Below, one piece after another: positions 16,703-24,106 of a stretch of 64,000 nt of DNA. Position 1 is the first letter of the stretch, and each line of letters starts with the position of its first letter. Both the position numbers and the translations under genes were made by a program. The notes beneath the pieces were generated by a model. The model was not told the DNA's origin and searched no databases. It worked only from the letters and a program-made list of their open reading frames with translations. This stretch comes from JAUZRW01 sp034437755 (GTDB taxonomy: Bacteria; Chloroflexota; Anaerolineae; Aggregatilineales; Phototrophicaceae): NCBI GenBank assembly GCA_034437755.1, contig DAOTTV010000070.1, positions 1 through 64,000 of the forward strand, given 5' to 3'.

Positions 16703-18103
16703 TCAGAGGTTAATCATGTGCCCTTCGAGACCGTGCGCCGCTTCTTTGATCGCTTCGCTGAGGGTCGGGTGCGCGTGGACATTGCGCGAGATTTCGTGCG
16801 GAGTCAGTTCCCATTGACGGGCAAGCGTCAGTTCTGGCAATAATTCAGTGACGTTCGCGCCGATCATGTGCGCGCCCAGAATTTCACCGTATTTCTTATC
16901 GCTGATGATCTTGACAAAGCCCGATGACTCGCCCAGACCAAGCGCCTTGCCATTCGCCTGAAAGGGGAACTTCGCCACGTTGATGTCATAGCCCATCTCT
17001 TTCGCCTGAGCTTCGGTATAGCCGAAGGCGGCGACCTGTGGGTTACAGTAGATGGCACGCGGCATGAAGTCAAAATCGAGTTCCATCGTCTCCACACCTG
17101 CGATATTCTCAGCGGCGACCACGCCCATCGTCTCGGCAACGTGTGCCAGCATCAGCTTTGCCGTGACATCGCCAACCGCGTAGATGTGCGGCACGCTGGT
17201 CTGCATCTTCTCGTTGATGGCGATCGCGTTGCGGTCAGTCAGTTGCACGCCGGTATTCTCCAGTCCGAAGCCCTCGACATTCGGTTGGAAGCCGATCGCG
17301 ACCATCGCTTTATCCGCGTTTAGCGTTTTGGTCTCGCCCTTCTTGCGATCTTCGACGGTGACCGTCACGCTATCGCCGTGATCGTCGATGGCTTGCACCG
17401 CATGATTCGACAGGATGGTCACGCCCATCTTCTTGTATTGCTTGGTCAGCTCACGGCTGATCTCTTTATCTTCCAGCGGTAGAATGCGATCCATGAATTC
17501 GACAATCGTCACATCGACGCCGTAATTCGCCATCACGTAGGCGAACTCCACACCAATCACGCCCCCACCCGCGATGACGATGCTATCAGGCAGATTATCG
17601 GTCATGATTTGTGTTTCCCAGCCAACGACGTTATCGCTGAAGCCGATGCCGGGGATGGTGTTATCTTTTGCGCCGGTGGCGATGATCGCGTGTTTGAAGG
17701 TCAGCGTTTCGGTATCGCCCTTGTTCAGATCGACGTCGATCGTCTGATCATCTTTGAAGGTCGCCCAACCGTCATATTCATCGACCTTGTTCTTCTTCAT
17801 CAAGAAGTGAACGCCCTTCACCAGTCGCTCGGATACTTCGCGACTGCGCTCCCATGCGCGCTTATAATCGAAGCTCACATCGCCGACGATGCCGAATTCT
17901 TCGGCTTTATGGATGAAGGCGTGGGCGAGTTCGGCATTGTGTAAGAGTGCCTTCGACGGAATACACCCCACGTTCAGGCACACGCCGCCCCAGTACTTCT
18001 TCTCGACGACGGCGACCTTTAAGCCCAGTTGGCTCGCACGGATTGCCGCAACGTAACCGCCGGGACCAGCCCCGACGACAACGATATCATAATCTTTAGC
18101 CAT
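16703..18103 (-). CDS. lpdA: Dihydrolipoyl dehydrogenase (E3)
   Basis: Flavoprotein that reoxidises dihydrolipoamide on E2 with NAD. FAD-binding GAGPGG is at residues 11-16, the redox pair Cys42 and Cys47 lies in GGVCLNVGCIPSK, the NAD-binding motif is GGGVIGVEFAY, and the C-terminal HAHPTLSEAIKE holds the catalytic His-Glu pair. The frame continues upstream to 18157, but MAKDYDIVVVG at 18103 fits the family N-terminus and has AGGAGA 10 bases before it, giving 466 residues. It lies on the opposite strand, 2.5 kb from E2, so it is transcribed separately and may serve several complexes, including glycine cleavage. Confidence 0.95.
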   Translation of the reverse strand: MAKDYDIVVVGAGPGGYVAAIRASQLGLKVAVVEKKYWGGVCLNVGCIPSKALLHNAELAHAFIHKAEEFGIVGDVSFDYKRAWERSREVSERLVKGVHFLMKKNKVDEYDGWATFKDDQTIDVDLNKGDTETLTFKHAIIATGAKDNTIPGIGFSDNVVGWETQIMTDNLPDSIVIAGGGVIGVEFAYVMANYGVDVTIVEFMDRILPLEDKEISRELTKQYKKMGVTILSNHAVQAIDDHGDSVTVTVEDRKKGETKTLNADKAMVAIGFQPNVEGFGLENTGVQLTDRNAIAINEKMQTSVPHIYAVGDVTAKLMLAHVAETMGVVAAENIAGVETMELDFDFMPRAIYCNPQVAAFGYTEAQAKEMGYDINVAKFPFQANGKALGLGESSGFVKIISDKKYGEILGAHMIGANVTELLPELTLARQWELTPHEISRNVHAHPTLSEAIKEAAHGLEGHMINL

Positions 18104-18230
18104 AATCTTTGCTTCTCCTATTGCGTCACGTTTAAATGCCGCGTCGCGGATTGTCAACGACAGACGGCACAGTTACATGCATACTAGTGTACTATTTATG
18201 TGCAAGGTAGACTATGCTGTATCGTGCAGA

Positions 18231-18569
18231 TTAATCGGCAACGGCGATCAACTGGTTTGATAAAATCGGATTCTCGCGGAATAGATCAGTGCGTGCCGTG
18301 CGCCCGATGACTGCTTCTGGCTCGGCAAATGCCAGTCGCGGCGCGAGATCGGCAGGATATTCGACCGTCATCACCATTTCCGGCGTGATCTGCACCCCAC
18401 GCGGAATATCTTGCGCGGCGACGACGACCGCCTGTACCACTAGCGGCGTAGCGGTCGGGGCGATCGTCTCGCGGGTCGGGGTGGGGTCGGGCACGGTTGT
18501 CGGCGGGGCTGAAGCCGGCGTGCAGGCAAACACGCACAACGCCAGCAAGAACAAATAGAAATAACGCAA
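18231..18569 (-). CDS. Small lipoprotein with an SAF (CpaB/FlgA-like) domain
   Basis: 112 residues: a short signal with lipobox VFAC (Cys16), a 25-residue Pro/Thr spacer, then a complete SAF-type domain from about residue 45 (VVVAAQDIPRGVQITPEMV, then VIGRTARTDLFRENPIL). SAF domains occur in CpaB/RcpC pilus-assembly proteins and in FlgA. Here it is free-standing and lipid-anchored, with no pilus genes in the window. It may be the cell-surface part of a dispersed pilus system or a carbohydrate-binding module; neither is shown. It lies upstream of lpdA on the same strand, with a 127-bp gap. Confidence 0.75.
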   Translation of the reverse strand: MRYFYLFLLALCVFACTPASAPPTTVPDPTPTRETIAPTATPLVVQAVVVAAQDIPRGVQITPEMVMTVEYPADLAPRLAFAEPEAVIGRTARTDLFRENPILSNQLIAVAD

Positions 18570-18596
18570 GACATCCTCCAGAGGCTAGGTAATCAG

Positions 18597-18626
18597 GCGC
18601 TTTGGCATCTCGCGTGGTTTTTGTTG
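18597..18626 (+). repeat. Short dispersed repeat, copy 2
   Basis: Core CTTTGGCATCTCGCGTGG plus a T-rich tail, matching 6780-6809 at most positions including the bases flanking the core. A degenerate inverted partner (CGCAAGACATCC, 18565-18576) overlaps the start of the SAF gene. It lies in the 415-bp gap between that gene and the membrane Fe-S gene. Confidence 0.6.
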
Positions 18627-18750
18627 AGCGTATTCAAAAGCTCATGAGCCTTAGCGCAACGCCCTGACCATCTCATGGCACACTTTTTACATAAGAACCA
18701 AGATTTTTAGCACGCAAGACAGCAATCATTGATGCTACAGTATACCGCAA

Positions 18751-18930
18751 ATGCGACCCCCATACAGGGCGGCATCATGCGGCGGGGTCAAGCAGGTGGG
18801 CGGTGCTGATCGAACGGTGGCGTTCGGCTTTGCGCGCGGTAACTCGCACGGTTACGAAATCGCACACAGCGATTCGCTGGTGAACGTGACACAATTGCTG
18901 ATCGCCTTCATTCAGCATCTCGCGCAGTAG
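18751..18930 (+). CDS. Doubtful small ORF, possible gene remnant
   Basis: A 59-codon ATG frame ending in TAG just before a hairpin. The C-terminal half (VGGADRTVAF to LLIAFIQHLAQ) reads like the last helix and strand of an alpha/beta hydrolase, but the N-terminus is not convincing and no Shine-Dalgarno precedes the ATG. It may be the 3' remnant of a lost gene. The opposite strand also has a 65-codon frame over the same bases, so coding bias alone cannot decide. Confidence 0.25.
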   Translation: MRPPYRAASCGGVKQVGGADRTVAFGFARGNSHGYEIAHSDSLVNVTQLLIAFIQHLAQ

Positions 18931-18938
18931 AGACGCAC

Positions 18939-18963
18939 AAGCCCCCGTTGATAGCGGGGGCTT
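18939..18963. terminator. Hairpin between the small ORF and the membrane Fe-S gene
   Basis: A perfect 9-bp GC-rich stem (AAGCCCCCG / CGGGGGCTT, 7-base loop) lies 22 bases beyond the 3' end of the minus-strand Fe-S gene. The T-run is weak on both strands, so efficiency is uncertain. Confidence 0.5.
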
Positions 18964-18984
18964 ATCGCGCATGATGCAAGCGCA

Positions 18985-21051
18985 TTAATCAGCGGCGGCG
19001 GGTTCTTTCGGTTCAGGTGCGTCCAATCGCTCGGCTAGCATCTCGACCACATCGCGCACGACCGGCCCTTCGCCGTGTTCTGAGCGGGCGGTGTCGAACA
19101 TCTGCATACAAAAGGGACACCCGACCGCGAGCGTCTCGGCGCCGGTCGCCATCGCTTCTTCGTACCGTTCGAGATTCACGGCTTTGTCGCCATGCTCTTC
19201 TTCTTTCCAGAATTGCGCGCCACCTGCCCCACAGCAGAAGCTATTTTTACCATGACGCGGCATCTCGATTGTGTCGGTCGTGATCGTCGCCAGCACGTTA
19301 CGCGGCGCATCGACAATATCATTATGCCGCCCCAGATAGCAGGGATCGTGGAAGGTGACGTTGTTCCATTTGTCGGGATGTGCGCTCTGCGGCAAGCGAT
19401 CCTGTGCGATCAACTCTTCGATCAGTTCGGTATGATGGATCACTTCGTATTGTCCGCCGAACTGATGATACTCCTTGCCGAGATTGTGCAGGCAGTGCGG
19501 GCAAGTCGCCACGATGCGCGGCGGGTTTGCATCGTTGAGCGTCTCGACGTTCATCGATGCCAGTTCAAAGTACAGGTATTCATTGCCGCCCCGTCGCGCT
19601 ACGTCACCGGTACAGGTCTCGGCATCGCCCAGCACCGCGAAGTTAACGCTGGCGGCGTGCATCACCTTGACCAGTGCTTGCGCGGTCTCTTGTGCGCGTG
19701 GGTCATAATTGGCGGCACACCCAACCCAGTACAGAATCTCGAAATCAGGATTTTCGGCAACTGTCGGCACAGGGATGTCTAAGTCTTCAGTCCAGAGCAT
19801 ACGCTCGCGCCCGTCTTGCCACGGGTTACCTTGACGCTCCATCCCGTTGAACGCGCCCTGTAGCTCGTTGGGGAAGTCGCCTTCCATCAACACTTGATTG
19901 CGCCGGATGTCGAGGATGTCGTACATCGGCTCATCGCCCACCGGACACACATCCACACACGCACCGCAGGACGTACACGCCCAGATTGCGCTCTCGCTGA
20001 TGGCTTTCCCCAGCAGATTGAAGGGCGTGCCGCCATCGGCGAGATCGCCCATCTGCTCTTTGATATAATAGCGTTTGTTGACTTCTAGCGCCGAGGGCGA
20101 GAGTTCCTTGCCGGTGACATATGCCGGACATACATCCTGACAGCGATTGCACTGGATGCAGGCGAACGCGTCGAAAATCTGCGTTTTGCTGAGGTCGGTC
20201 AGCGTCGCCACGCCGAATTGTTCGATCGACTCATCTTCAAAATCGAGCGGGTCTAGCTCGCCTAGCGATGTCCGCTCCGGTCGTGTCAAATAATTGAGGG
20301 GTGCCATGAACAAATGCGCGTGCTTGGTATACGGGAAGTAGGGCGCAAATACCAGAATACCCCCCAGCGCCAACCACCACATCAAGTGACGGGTGAAGAG
20401 CATCCCCGTCTCATCCAGCCCCAGCCACAAGACCGAGAGCGCACTAGCGAAAGGCATATAAATATCGACACCGTGCATCGCCACGACGACCGACTCGCCC
20501 AGCAGACGTGCGCCGACGTGCAACAGGATGAAGCCCGCAACAATCATCGAATCGTTGACCTGTGCGCCCTGCTTCACCTTAGGATGCAAGAGGACATTCT
20601 CGTGATAGCTCAGTTCGTCCTTGCTCGGCAAGGTCAAGCGGCGCAGGATGAAATACGCCACCCCGACCAGCACGACGACGCTCAGCAAATCGGCAAAGAG
20701 GCGGTATGCCGCGTAGATCGCCCCACCCACGCCCGTTAGTTCGAGCAGGTTATCTTCCAGATTAGGCACGAAGCCAATTAATAGATCAACCGCATTGACC
20801 AGAAAGTAAAAGGTGAAGCCGATCACGATCCCCCAGTGGATGAGGCTCGTCAAGCGGCGGGTTTTCAGCGTTGTCTCTTGGGTGATATAAATCCGCAGGG
20901 CTCTCCATGCCCGTTGTAAGAGATTATCGAGGTGCAATTGTCCCTGCCCACGATTGATGATGACGTACATCTCGCGGAAACCGCTGTACGTCGCGCCGAT
21001 CGCAAACAGTGCCAAAAAGACAAATACGACTTGTTCAATGGGGGTGAGCAT
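18985..21051 (-). CDS. Membrane (Fe-S) oxidoreductase, FadF/EMO type (ETF:menaquinone oxidoreductase candidate)
   Basis: 688 residues combining three parts. An N-terminal membrane domain of about six helices (to about residue 250) resembles the cytochrome-b-like gamma subunit of nitrate reductase, with His residues inside helices as possible haem ligands. Next come two 4Fe-4S motifs, CIQCNRCQDVCP and CTSCGACVDVCP. The last part is a heterodisulfide-reductase-like half with CCG-type motifs (TCPHC, FHDPCYLGRH, FCCGAGGAQFW, GCPFC). This is the layout of Bacillus FadF (YwjF) and syntroph EMO proteins, thought to pass electrons from ETF to menaquinone during beta-oxidation. FadN and FadA are in this window; etfAB are not. 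The architecture is firm; the exact electron partners are inferred. Confidence 0.85.
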   Translation of the reverse strand: MLTPIEQVVFVFLALFAIGATYSGFREMYVIINRGQGQLHLDNLLQRAWRALRIYITQETTLKTRRLTSLIHWGIVIGFTFYFLVNAVDLLIGFVPNLEDNLLELTGVGGAIYAAYRLFADLLSVVVLVGVAYFILRRLTLPSKDELSYHENVLLHPKVKQGAQVNDSMIVAGFILLHVGARLLGESVVVAMHGVDIYMPFASALSVLWLGLDETGMLFTRHLMWWLALGGILVFAPYFPYTKHAHLFMAPLNYLTRPERTSLGELDPLDFEDESIEQFGVATLTDLSKTQIFDAFACIQCNRCQDVCPAYVTGKELSPSALEVNKRYYIKEQMGDLADGGTPFNLLGKAISESAIWACTSCGACVDVCPVGDEPMYDILDIRRNQVLMEGDFPNELQGAFNGMERQGNPWQDGRERMLWTEDLDIPVPTVAENPDFEILYWVGCAANYDPRAQETAQALVKVMHAASVNFAVLGDAETCTGDVARRGGNEYLYFELASMNVETLNDANPPRIVATCPHCLHNLGKEYHQFGGQYEVIHHTELIEELIAQDRLPQSAHPDKWNNVTFHDPCYLGRHNDIVDAPRNVLATITTDTIEMPRHGKNSFCCGAGGAQFWKEEEHGDKAVNLERYEEAMATGAETLAVGCPFCMQMFDTARSEHGEGPVVRDVVEMLAERLDAPEPKEPAAAD

Positions 21052-21268
21052 AAAATTGTCCTTCTAACAATATTCGTTGAATGTAATCTTTGTGACCTTA
21101 TTCACGAGTGTACCACTGCGGGGCAAAAAGACAAGGAATCATTGGTGACAAATGAGAATTAAAAGGTAGGATGGTCGTCTGTCATGCGAACCGTGTAAGC
21201 ATTATCAGCGCGAGTGCATCTAAATATACGCAATACATGCTATTTACCCTGACTAGGAGACAAACAAG

Positions 21269-21868
21269 ATGATTGATTTTTCCCCCGTGAGCAATGGCGA
21301 GAAAAAATATATCGACCTCTGGCGCGAGCAAGCGATCACGATTGATGATTTGCGCGATATGACCAACGAGAGCATTGACTATCTGCTGGGCCTGCTGGAA
21401 GATGTCGAAGATGCCGACATTATCTTCGAGCCGACCGACCCCGATGCTCATGACCCGCACGCCGTCGAAGGCGAGGAGATGATTGGTTGGACGCTGGGAC
21501 ATCTGATTGCCCATGTGACCGCCAGCAGTGAGGAGGGGGCGGCATTCAGTTCTTTGCTCGCGCGTGGTGTTGAAGATGTCAAAAATCGCCCGCGTTACGA
21601 AACCCCATGGCGCGAGATCGACACGAAAGCGAAAGCCATCCAACGCCTCGAAGAGAGCCGACAGATGCGCCTCGCTTACCTCGACACCTGGCCCGATCAA
21701 CCGCACTACGAAAACTATCGCGTCGCCAAGACCGAAGGCTTTGCCGAGTACTTCGGCGCGTTGAACGCCCCCGCGAGCTTTTTGATGGGCTTAGCGCACG
21801 AAGTCGGGCATTATGACCAGATCAAAGAGGCGAAACGCCAAGCTCTCGCCGCCCGCGCTACCGCCTGA
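21269..21868 (+). CDS. DinB-family putative metal-dependent protein
   Basis: 199 residues with the four-helix DinB/YfiT-like pattern. Metal-ligand-type His residues occur in LGHLIAH (about 78 and 82) and in HEVGHYDQIKE (about 177 and 181). Family members include thiol-dependent transferases (bacillithiol or mycothiol S-transferases) and many of unknown role. The start has a TAGGAG upstream. It is divergent from the membrane Fe-S gene and stands alone. Function is not predictable beyond the family. Confidence 0.75.
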   Translation: MIDFSPVSNGEKKYIDLWREQAITIDDLRDMTNESIDYLLGLLEDVEDADIIFEPTDPDAHDPHAVEGEEMIGWTLGHLIAHVTASSEEGAAFSSLLARGVEDVKNRPRYETPWREIDTKAKAIQRLEESRQMRLAYLDTWPDQPHYENYRVAKTEGFAEYFGALNAPASFLMGLAHEVGHYDQIKEAKRQALAARATA

Positions 21869-21949
21869 TACCCCGACCGGCGAACGTCTCTCGCCCATCA
21901 TGATGAGAGGCGTTCACGGTCACGCGCAGGCATCATCCCGCATGACGTA

Positions 21950-21978
21950 TTGCAATCTGCCCCGTTGTGACCTACACT
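21950..21978 (+). promoter_or_regulatory. Promoter of the hisS leader transcript
   Basis: TTGCAA (21950-21955), exactly 17 bases, then TACACT (21973-21978). The start of transcription would be near 21985, giving a leader of about 200 bases before the hisS ATG. Confidence 0.6.
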
Positions 21979-22033
21979 GAAATTATCGTCGCGCCTGCGC
22001 GACCACGTACGATACCAAGCGAAGGCTCTAATC

Positions 22034-22069
22034 ATGCGTTACCATCGCAAGCATCATCGCAATAACTGA
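22034..22069 (+). CDS. His-rich leader peptide of hisS (11 codons)
   Basis: ATG at 22034 opens a tiny frame reading MRYHRKHHRNN, with three His codons in 11 (four Arg/Lys as well), ending in TGA at 22067. A GAAGG lies 8 bases before the ATG, so it should be translated. It sits between the promoter and a terminator hairpin, about 115 bases before the histidyl-tRNA synthetase gene. That is the arrangement of classical amino-acid attenuation, where ribosome stalling at the codons of the scarce aminoacyl-tRNA alters the downstream RNA fold. It is far too short to have another obvious role. Confidence 0.72.
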   Translation: MRYHRKHHRNN

Positions 22070-22131
22070 ACCCAACATTTCCTAACGTCTTGATACCGTC
22101 TATCACACGCGACGTTGGGTCGCGTTTTTTT
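22070..22131 (+). terminator. Attenuator of hisS: terminator with competing antiterminator pairing
   Basis: The terminator is a perfect 7-bp stem ACGCGAC (22107-22113) / GTCGCGT (22119-22125), loop GTTGG, followed by seven T (22125-22131). ACCCAAC at 22070-22076, immediately after the leader-peptide stop codon, is perfectly complementary to GTTGGGT at 22114-22120, which covers the loop and the start of the terminator 3' arm. The two pairings exclude each other. A second partial match (AACGTC, 22085-22090, with GACGTT, 22111-22116) also competes. Confidence 0.7.
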
Positions 22132-22183
22132 GTTTAATGCACATTGATAGTCATCATCACTAGCAACGAGGAGAACAGCGCAC

Positions 22184-23518
22184 ATGGTCCAAATTCAACC
22201 GCGCACAGCCAAGGGCATGCGGGACTTCTTGCCCGCCGAGATGCTCAAACGCGCGTATGTCATCAATACGATTGAACAGGTTTTTCAGCTATACGGCTTT
22301 GAACCGCTGCAAACGCCGATCCTTGAGCTGAATGAAACGCTGATGGGCAAATATGGCGACGAAGCCGAAGGCTTGATTTATAGCGTGCAACACGGGCGCA
22401 GTAACAAGCGCGAAGTATCGATGCGCTACGATCTGACAGTGCCACTCGCGCGGGTCTTTGCCCAGTACGAACACGATCTCAACGTGCCCTTCAAACGCTA
22501 TCAGATTGCACCCGTCTTTCGTGGCGAGCGGCCCCAACGCGGTCGCTTCCGTGAGTTCTACCAGTGTGATGTCGATATTGTCGGCGTTGCCGATATGTCC
22601 GCCGATGCCGAACTGATTAGCCTGCTGGTGACCGCCTTACAACGCCTAGGCTTCGATAATTTCACGGTCAAGATCAACAATCGCAAATTGCTGACGGGCA
22701 TGGGGCAGTATAGCGGCGTGCCCGACGATCAACTAGGCGATCTCTATCGCAGTGTCGATAAGTTCGATAAGGCGGGCGCAGAAGGCGTGCAGAAAGAATT
22801 GAGCGAGCGCGGCATCGGCGATGCCGTGATCGAGCGCATGATGACCTTGCTCCAAGCAAAGGGCGAAGGCTTAGAAAATTTAGAGCAGGTCGCGGATGTT
22901 CTCAGCGATTACCCGACAGCGGTGGACGGCATCGACGACCTGCGCCAGATGGCTGAGCGCATGGCCGCGCTCGGTATCCCCGCGGATACCTACGAATTTG
23001 ATTTTACAGTCGTGCGTGGGCTGGGCTATTACACCGGCCCGATCTTCGAGGCGGTTCTCGATGGCGACTCGATCGGGAGCATCGCCGGCGGTGGACGCTA
23101 TGATGACCTGATCGGCATCTTCCGCAAGCAGAGTATGCCCACGACCGGTATTTCGCTGGGTATCGAGCGCATCATCACCATCATGGATGAGCAGGATATG
23201 TACCCGGAACGCATCGGTGCGACCGTCGTCGAGACACTCGTCACTGTGTTCGATGATGAGACACAGGCAGAATCGGCGATGCTAGCCGCACGCCTGCGGG
23301 CGGGCGGCGTGCGTACCGAGCTTTACATGAGCGATAGCAAGTATAAGCTGGGCAAGCAGTTCGGCTATGCGGATAAGAAGAATATTCCGGTCGTCGCCGT
23401 GATGGGCCCTGATGAAATCGCGCAGGATGTCGTCACCTTGCGTCGCCTGCGCGATGGTCACGAGGTGACGGTCAAACGCGGTGAGGCGGCACAACAAATC
23501 CGCGATTGGCTCGATTAG
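22184..23518 (+). CDS. hisS: Histidyl-tRNA synthetase
   Basis: Class II synthetase that attaches histidine to tRNA-His. The 444 residues include motif 2 (RYQIAPVFRGERPQRGRFREFYQCD), the histidine-specific segments VVRGLGYYTGPIFE (HisA) and AGGGRYDDL (HisB), motif 3 (GISLGIERI), and the C-terminal anticodon-binding domain from about residue 345. The start MVQIQPRTAKGMRDFLP fits the family; GAGGAG lies upstream. It is the only full-length gene after the leader peptide/attenuator, so histidyl-tRNA level probably controls it. No his biosynthesis gene is adjacent. Confidence 0.97.
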   Translation: MVQIQPRTAKGMRDFLPAEMLKRAYVINTIEQVFQLYGFEPLQTPILELNETLMGKYGDEAEGLIYSVQHGRSNKREVSMRYDLTVPLARVFAQYEHDLNVPFKRYQIAPVFRGERPQRGRFREFYQCDVDIVGVADMSADAELISLLVTALQRLGFDNFTVKINNRKLLTGMGQYSGVPDDQLGDLYRSVDKFDKAGAEGVQKELSERGIGDAVIERMMTLLQAKGEGLENLEQVADVLSDYPTAVDGIDDLRQMAERMAALGIPADTYEFDFTVVRGLGYYTGPIFEAVLDGDSIGSIAGGGRYDDLIGIFRKQSMPTTGISLGIERIITIMDEQDMYPERIGATVVETLVTVFDDETQAESAMLAARLRAGGVRTELYMSDSKYKLGKQFGYADKKNIPVVAVMGPDEIAQDVVTLRRLRDGHEVTVKRGEAAQQIRDWLD

Positions 23519-23627
23519 ACTCATCTGCGACTCAAATAATCATTAGCGCATCATCAGGTACGGTCGCTTGGCATGCGTTATACCAATAACGATTAGAAGG
23601 CTTGACGGTAATTGAAGAGTAGCACGT

Positions 23628-23979
23628 ATGCCAATCACCCCTCGCTGGTACAATGACGACAAGCGCGTGATCCTGATTGATGTCGTCGGCAAGTGGACAT
23701 GGGAAGACTATCAAGAACTCGGCAACCAGATTCGCCCGATGTTGCTAGCGGTCGATCACACGATGGATTTGATCGCTGATATGCGCCGGAGCGGGCCTGT
23801 CCCGCGGGGCCTCGCCAGCGTACACATCCGGCGCGGGCAAGCAATCCGCCCCGATAATTAAGGCTTACGGGGGCGAGAGCAACCAGATTTGGGGCGAGAC
23901 GCTGGACGACGCGCTGGACTACATTCAGTCATCATACCGGCAGAATACCCCCGACGACACATCCACAGCAGCGGCATAA
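23628..23979 (+). pseudogene. Frameshifted STAS-like (SpoIIAA-like) small protein gene
   Basis: The first frame (from ATG 23628) encodes about 75 residues beginning MPITPRWYNDDKRVILIDVV and continuing through a STAS-like strand-helix pattern (DLIADMRRSG), then stops at 23859. From a run of four C at about 23849 the +1 frame continues for another 43 residues (IIKAYGGESNQIWGETLDDALDYIQSSY) to TAA at 23977-23979. Together the two halves make one domain of about 118 residues, the normal size of such proteins. Either the gene is broken by a one-base change, the base call is wrong, or frameshifting occurs. It stands alone between hisS and malQ. Confidence 0.6.
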
Positions 23980-24106
23980 GCACCGCTCGAAAGCACACTT
24001 TCAGAAGACGCTACAATCGCGTTACAATGCCATCACGACTATCACCTGAGCGCGTTGCACTCGACGCACTGATTTTAGGTACACACAGCAATCCAAAGGA
24101 TTCTTT

